64,000 nt of DNA from assembly GCF_016031635.1 (NCBI RefSeq), contig NZ_JACEGD010000019.1, positions 214,547 through 278,546 on the forward strand. The letters run 5' to 3'. Below the pieces are notes generated by a model that was not told where the DNA came from, made no database searches, and worked only from the letters and a program-made list of their open reading frames with translations. Shown in pieces: positions 60,223 through 64,000 of this stretch; the stretch's first letter is position 1; every line of letters begins with the position of its first letter. A program made the position numbers and the translations under genes. This DNA comes from Bradyrhizobium diversitatis (GTDB taxonomy: Bacteria; Pseudomonadota; Alphaproteobacteria; Rhizobiales; Xanthobacteraceae).

Positions 60223-60525
60223 ATGAACCGCGTCATCCGTATCACTGCTGCGCTCGCGCTTGCTGTCGGCCTTGCGACTGCAACCCTCGCCGCCGAGGGC
60301 GCCGCGATCAGCGGCGAGGTCAAGAAGATCGACGAGGGCGCCGGCAAGATCACGCTCAAGCACGGACCCGCGAAGAGCCTCGGCATGGAGGACCCCATGA
60401 CCATGGTCTACCGCGTCAAGGACCCCGCCATGCTCAAGCAGGTGAAGGTCGGCGACAAGGTGACCTTCGAGGCCGAGGAGGCGGCGTCGGGGTACACGGT
60501 GACGAAGATGGACAAGGCGAAGTAG
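60223..60525 (+). CDS. CusF-like copper-binding protein (100 aa)
   Basis: An OB-fold periplasmic copper chaperone (signal ALALAVGLATATLA). The Cu(I) Met pair is at MED-PMTM (Met59, Met61) with His47 in LKHG as third ligand. The Trp that stacks on copper in E. coli CusF is absent (SLGMEDPMTM), a common rhizobial variant. The rest (YRVKDPAMLKQVKVGDKV) is conserved. Last gene of the copper operon; a type B repeat follows. Confidence 0.9.
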   Translation: MNRVIRITAALALAVGLATATLAAEGAAISGEVKKIDEGAGKITLKHGPAKSLGMEDPMTMVYRVKDPAMLKQVKVGDKVTFEAEEAASGYTVTKMDKAK

Positions 60526-60563
60526 GGGCGATTTCCCTGGCACCCTTGAGTCGCCAGTAGCTC

Positions 60564-60650
60564 CGTCATGGCCGGGCTTGGCCCGGCCATCCACGCCTTT
60601 CCGCGCGGCACGGAGAACGTGGATGCCCGGGACAAGCCCGGGCATGACGA
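60564..60650. repeat. Palindromic intergenic repeat, type B (copy 2)
   Basis: CGTCATGGCCGGGCTTGGCC and the inverted GACAAGCCCGGGCATGACG enclose CCATCCACGCC and ACGTGGATGC. It matches copy 1 at 35709-35790 nearly base for base in the arms and differs in the loop. It ends the copper operon. The rest of the gap to flhA (60651-60873) holds no gene I can support. Confidence 0.82.
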
Positions 60651-60873
60651 ATTCTCCGCAATCTCCGCCCCGTTCTCTTCCCACCCTCCGTTAACCCTTT
60701 GCTAACCATACACCCGGCAAGAATTGCCGGGTGAAGTCGAGTGTCGTCAGCCGCGTAGAACGGGAGCTCCCGTGGACGCCAGTGCGGTGCCTCACTTTCG
60801 GAACGGCGGCCCGTCGGCCGCCGCGCAGACGTTTGGGGCGCGCGGACGGCAGTCGCGCGGGGAGGCAGCTACC

Positions 60874-63015
60874 ATGGTCGACGTCACGGCGGGACAGGGC
60901 GTAGGCAGCGCGAAGCCCGGCATCCCCTCCCTCAACGAGATCGTCAACATCCTCAAGCGCGGCGACATCGCGCTGGCGCTCGGCGTCCTCACCATCCTGG
61001 TGGTGCTGATCCTTCCCCTGCCCGCGATCGTGCTGGACCTGTTCCTGGCGATCTCGATCACGCTCTCGATCCTGATCCTGATGACGTCGCTGTTCATCCA
61101 GGCACCGCTCGAATTCTCGGCCTTCCCGACCGTCCTCTTGATCTCGACCATGCTGCGCCTGTCGCTCAACATGGCCTCGACCCGCCTGATCCTGTCGCAC
61201 GGGCACGAGGGCACGGCCGCCGCCGGTCACGTCATCGAAGCCTTCGGCAACTTCGTGATGGGCGGCAATTTCGTCATCGGCATCATCGTCTTCGCCATCC
61301 TGATCATCGTCAACTTCGTCGTCATCACCAAAGGTTCGGGCCGTATCGCCGAAGTCGCGGCGCGCTTCCATCTCGACGCCATGCCCGGCAAGCAGATGGC
61401 GATCGACGCCGACCTCTCCGCCGGCCTGATCGACGAGAAGGTCGCCAAGGAGCGGCGCAAGGAGCTGGAGGACGAGAGCGGCTTCTTCGGCGCGATGGAC
61501 GGTGCCTCCAAATTCGTCCGGGGCGACGCCATCGCCGGCCTCCTGGTCGTCTTCATCAACGTGGTCGGCGGCATGATCATCGGCGTGGCGCAGCAAGGCA
61601 TGTCCTTCGCCGACGCCGGCCGCACCTACACGCTCCTGACCGTCGGTGACGGTCTCGTCACCCAGGTGCCGGCGCTGATCGTCTCGACGGCGGCCGGCCT
61701 GCTCGTTTCCAAGGCCGGCGTGTCCGGCGCCGCCGACAAGGCGCTGATGAAGCAGTTCTCCGGCTATCCGCAGGCACTGGCGATGTCCTCGGCAGTGATG
61801 CTGGTGCTGGCGGCCCTGCCGGGCATTCCGACCCTCCCGTTCCTGGCGCTCGGTGCCGGCGCCGGCGCGCTGGCCTGGAACGCCCGCAACCGCAACCGCG
61901 CCACCGCCAGGGCCGACGAAGCCGCCAAGGCCGCGCCCGCGGCAGGTCAGCCCGGCGCGCCGGGGGCCGCTGCGACCGAAGAGCCGATCTCGGCCGCACT
62001 CAAGATCGACGACCTCAAGATCGAGCTCGGCTATGCGCTCCTGCCGCTGGTCAACGGTCCCGACGGCACCGATCGCCTCACCGAGCAGATCAAGGCGCTG
62101 CGCCGTTCGCTCGCCATCGAGATGGGTTTCGTGATGCCGGCGGTGCGCATCCTCGACAACGTCCAGCTCGAGGCCAACACCTACATCATCAAGATCAAGG
62201 AGGTCGACGCCGGCACCGGCAAGATCTGGCCCAACCAGTTCATGGTCATGGATCCCGGCGGCGGCCAGGTGCAGGTGCCCGGCATCCACACCACCGAGCC
62301 GACCTTCGGCCTGCCCGCGACCTGGGTCGACGCCAACCTCAAGGAAGAAGCCTCTCTCAAGGGCTACACCGTGGTCGACGCAGCGACCGTGCTCTCGACC
62401 CACCTCACCGAGCTGCTCAAGGCCAACATGTCGGACCTGCTCTCCTATGGCGAGGTGCAGAAGCTTCTCAAGGAGCTGCCGAAGGAGCAGAGCGAGCTGG
62501 TCAAGGACATCGTCCCCGGACAGGTCACGGTCTCCGGCATCCAGCGCGTGCTGCAACTGCTGCTCGCAGAACGCATCTCGATCCGCGACCTCTCGACCAT
62601 CCTCGAAGGCATCGCCGATTCGCTCGCCTTCTCGCGCAACCCCGCCACCATGGTCGAGCACGTCCGCGCCCGCCTGGCGCGGCAGATCTGCGCGCAGAAC
62701 ACCTCGTACGCCGGCTATCTGCCGCTGATCGCGCTGTCGGCGAAATGGGAGCAGGCTTTTGCCGAATCCATCATCGGCCAGGGCGAGGAGCGCAGCCTCG
62801 CGATGCAGCCCTCGAAATTGTCGGAGTTCATGACCGCCGTGCGCGAGGCGTTCGAGCGCGCCGCCCGCGAGGGCGAAGCGCCGGTGCTGGTCACCTCTGC
62901 GGCAATTCGTCCGTTCGTCCGGTCCCTGGTGGAGCGGTTCCGGGCCCAGACGACAGTGCTGTCGCAGGCAGAAATCCACCCCAGGGCGAGGCTGAAAACG
63001 GTCGGAAGCATCTGA
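60874..63015 (+). CDS. flhA: Flagellar export gate protein FlhA (713 aa)
   Basis: A component of the flagellar type III export apparatus. About eight helices in the first 320 residues, starting IALALGVLTILVVLILPLPA, with the FHIPEP signature RLSLNMASTRLILSHG and the conserved loop GSGRIAEVAARFHLDAMPGKQMAIDADL. The C-terminal cytoplasmic domain (about 350-713) has EMGFVMPAVRILDN and the ending region LRQICAQN-like RQICAQNTSYAGY. ATG 60874 has GGGAGG in front; earlier starts add an unconserved tail. It stands apart from other flagellar genes here, as in some Bradyrhizobium genomes. Confidence 0.95.
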   Translation: MVDVTAGQGVGSAKPGIPSLNEIVNILKRGDIALALGVLTILVVLILPLPAIVLDLFLAISITLSILILMTSLFIQAPLEFSAFPTVLLISTMLRLSLNMASTRLILSHGHEGTAAAGHVIEAFGNFVMGGNFVIGIIVFAILIIVNFVVITKGSGRIAEVAARFHLDAMPGKQMAIDADLSAGLIDEKVAKERRKELEDESGFFGAMDGASKFVRGDAIAGLLVVFINVVGGMIIGVAQQGMSFADAGRTYTLLTVGDGLVTQVPALIVSTAAGLLVSKAGVSGAADKALMKQFSGYPQALAMSSAVMLVLAALPGIPTLPFLALGAGAGALAWNARNRNRATARADEAAKAAPAAGQPGAPGAAATEEPISAALKIDDLKIELGYALLPLVNGPDGTDRLTEQIKALRRSLAIEMGFVMPAVRILDNVQLEANTYIIKIKEVDAGTGKIWPNQFMVMDPGGGQVQVPGIHTTEPTFGLPATWVDANLKEEASLKGYTVVDAATVLSTHLTELLKANMSDLLSYGEVQKLLKELPKEQSELVKDIVPGQVTVSGIQRVLQLLLAERISIRDLSTILEGIADSLAFSRNPATMVEHVRARLARQICAQNTSYAGYLPLIALSAKWEQAFAESIIGQGEERSLAMQPSKLSEFMTAVREAFERAAREGEAPVLVTSAAIRPFVRSLVERFRAQTTVLSQAEIHPRARLKTVGSI

Positions 63016-63064
63016 TTTGCCTTAAGAACCCGTGTGTTTTTCAGCCACAGGCAAATGGTTTTTG
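63014..63064 (+). terminator. Possible terminator after flhA
   Basis: ATTTGCCT (63015-63022) pairs with AGGCAAAT (63049-63056), loop of 26 bases with a T-run inside, then GGTTTTTG. The long loop makes it weaker than a normal terminator, but position and T-run fit. Confidence 0.4.
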
Positions 63065-63209
63065 AGTTCCTGGCGCCTTGTCGACCAAAGGCTGACGAGA
63101 CGTCCAATCGGCACATTACACCATTGAAATAATTATATAATTGAACGATCCAGGATCATTTTCGATCGCGACCTTTCACGTCCTATCACGCTCTTGTGAC
63201 CGCCCCTTG

Positions 63210-63235
63210 GGAACGAATCCCGCCAATACTAGGTT
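63210..63235 (+). promoter_or_regulatory. Candidate EcfG-type (general stress) promoter
   Basis: GGAAC (63210-63214), 17 bases, then GGTT (63232-63235). The alphaproteobacterial EcfG consensus is about GGAAC-N16/17-CGTT, so one base differs. It lies 75 bases before the small membrane-protein gene. The 290-base gap after flhA is AT-rich but has no gene. Confidence 0.42.
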
Positions 63236-63309
63236 GTTGGGCACCGGAAGCATGAACCTGCCTGAACTGGCTGGCGACTACTTCGGGTAGATGGCGGCAG
63301 GAGCCTTCC

Positions 63310-63510
63310 ATGAACCACTCGATCTACAGCGCAGATCGCTCGACCCACTTGAAAATCGTGGTCGTAGCCCTCGTCGCGGGGATCGCGGTGGCAGGCCTCG
63401 GCATTACGGCGCGTTCGGGTTCGGATGAAGGTTTGACCCAGACTGCCCGCGTCATCAAGGCCGGCAAGCCGGTCGTTGTCACCAGTTCGGACGCATCCCT
63501 TGTTCGATAA
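63310..63510 (+). CDS. Small single-pass membrane protein (66 aa)
   Basis: ATG 63310 with GGAG eight bases before. One membrane helix (IVVVALVAGIAVAGLGITA, about residues 16-34), short polar N-terminus (MNHSIYSADRSTHLK) and a C-terminal tail with AGKPVVVTSSDASLVR. I recall related small proteins throughout Bradyrhizobium. Function unknown; a stress role is suggested only by the candidate EcfG promoter. A strong terminator lies 97 bases after the stop. Confidence 0.7.
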   Translation: MNHSIYSADRSTHLKIVVVALVAGIAVAGLGITARSGSDEGLTQTARVIKAGKPVVVTSSDASLVR

Positions 63511-63606
63511 GGAGATCTAGAGTTTCAGGAATTCACGCGGCTCTTTACCAGCCCCCCAAAGTCGCCACGTGGATATGTAGACGACCCCAACCCCAAGTCG
63601 ACTACA

Positions 63607-63638
63607 GAAAGCGCCCGCCCCCCACGGGCGCTTTCTCA
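63607..63638 (+). terminator. Rho-independent terminator
   Basis: A perfect 11-bp stem GAAAGCGCCCG (63607-63617) and CGGGCGCTTTC (63625-63635), C/A loop of 7. The T-run is short (TTTC within the stem end), but the stem is very stable and can serve either strand. Confidence 0.8.
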
Positions 63639-63711
63639 TGTCTGGGGGTATCTTGCGACACGCTCAGCCGACGTCCTCCAACCAGCATCAATCAGATTAT
63701 CACGTCGTCCG

Positions 63712-64000
63712 TTAAGAAGCCGAATTGAGCGGGGCCGGACAGGCGCGCGTGCGCCAGAGCTGGATCAGGAACAGGCACAAGAGTTCTCTGATCCAGGCGA
63801 GGATGCGGCGGAAGTTGTGGCCGACGGCTGAGAGGATGACGTTGGCCGCATCGCCGGCGCGGCCTTTGAGGTAGCAGCGGCCGAGGTGGCCATCGGTCTT
63901 CAGGTGTCCGATGATGGGTTCGATGGCGGAACGGCGGCGCAGCTCGCGCTTGATGACACCGAAGACGCCGCGCTTCTGGCCAGAGATGAAGATTCGGCGG
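63712..64000 (-). mobile_element. IS5-family-like transposase, C-terminal part (cut by window end)
   Basis: Reading from the window end leftward gives a frame with SGQKRGVFGVIKRELRRRS, AIEPIIGHLKTDGHLGRCYL, KGRAGDAANVILSAVGHNFR and a stop at 63712. The Glu in AIEPIIGHLK is the last acid of the DDE catalytic triad in IS5/IS1182-type transposases. The start is outside the window. The terminal inverted repeat should lie in 63640-63712 but I could not define it without the other end. Confidence 0.88.

Noticed and set aside
60691..62979. A 762-codon open frame antisense to flhA
   Set aside because: It mirrors flhA exactly, is rich in His, Arg, Gly and Asp in the manner of antisense frames in GC-rich DNA, and has no recognisable domain.
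1..64000. CRISPR array, tRNA, rRNA or prophage
   Set aside because: No regularly spaced direct repeats, no cloverleaf-like sequence with CCA end, and no phage structural genes were seen on either strand by reading; a tRNAscan run would settle the tRNA point.

Overview
The window is a high-GC piece of a chromosome that most resembles Bradyrhizobium or a close relative (Nitrobacteraceae, Alphaproteobacteria). The evidence is the strong GC bias at third codon positions, several small orphan proteins of a kind typical of that group, three class III cyclase-type genes, a rhizobial FlhA, and families of palindromic intergenic repeats (hairpins around GCCCGCC/GGCGGGC, CCGGGC/GCCCGG and CTCTCCCC/GGGGAGAG). 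No rRNA, tRNA or CRISPR array was seen. The assignment is inference from style, not from a marker gene.

Layout. 1-2.5 kb: an operon of three tiny genes, a rhodanese and small hypothetical genes. 2.5-6.6 kb: two adenylate/guanylate cyclases flanking an orphan HutD/Ves protein. 6.7-9.4 kb: a complete bufferin (copper-binding RiPP) operon (precursor, MNIO enzyme, partner, DoxX) behind a near-perfect SigF-type ECF promoter. 9.6-18.5 kb: a broken SDR, a methyltransferase, an L,D-transpeptidase and a cell-surface polysaccharide group (flippase, glycosyltransferase, Tat-exported GH10 hydrolase, DUF6492 protein, PCMT-like methyltransferase). 18.5-21.8 kb: a SAM-cyclase-ATPase-TPR regulator that looks broken by an internal deletion. 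21.9-30.7 kb: a compact biosynthetic cluster with a 2147-residue two-module NRPS, a 56-residue Lys-rich protein, a phosphopantetheinyl transferase and a luciferase-like monooxygenase.

30.9-46.7 kb holds amine and amino-acid metabolism: an acetylpolyamine amidohydrolase homologue, an SMP-30 protein with a sorbosone-dehydrogenase-like cytochrome c fusion, an enoyl-CoA hydratase, a gamma-glutamyltransferase, a polar amino-acid ABC transporter whose ATPase is fused to a PuuB-like oxidoreductase, two XRE-cupin regulators, a D-amino-acid dehydrogenase and a class III aminotransferase. 46.8-51.5 kb: a PaoABC-type molybdenum aldehyde oxidoreductase with a divergent TetR regulator. 51.7-56.0 kb: an AraC regulator, SDR, GlcG/HbpS-like and SnoaL-like genes, and an MFS transporter. 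56.1-60.5 kb: a copper-resistance operon (His/Cys-rich protein, lipoprotein, CusC-like channel, multicopper oxidase, cupredoxin, CusF-like protein). 60.9-63.0 kb: flhA. The window ends inside an insertion-sequence transposase.

Two separate systems here probably deal with copper: the bufferin operon (chelation by a modified peptide) and the oxidase/cupredoxin/CusF/CusC operon. The most original objects are the NRPS cluster, whose second adenylation domain lacks the Asp that normally binds the amino-acid amine, and the in-frame ABC-ATPase/oxidoreductase fusion.
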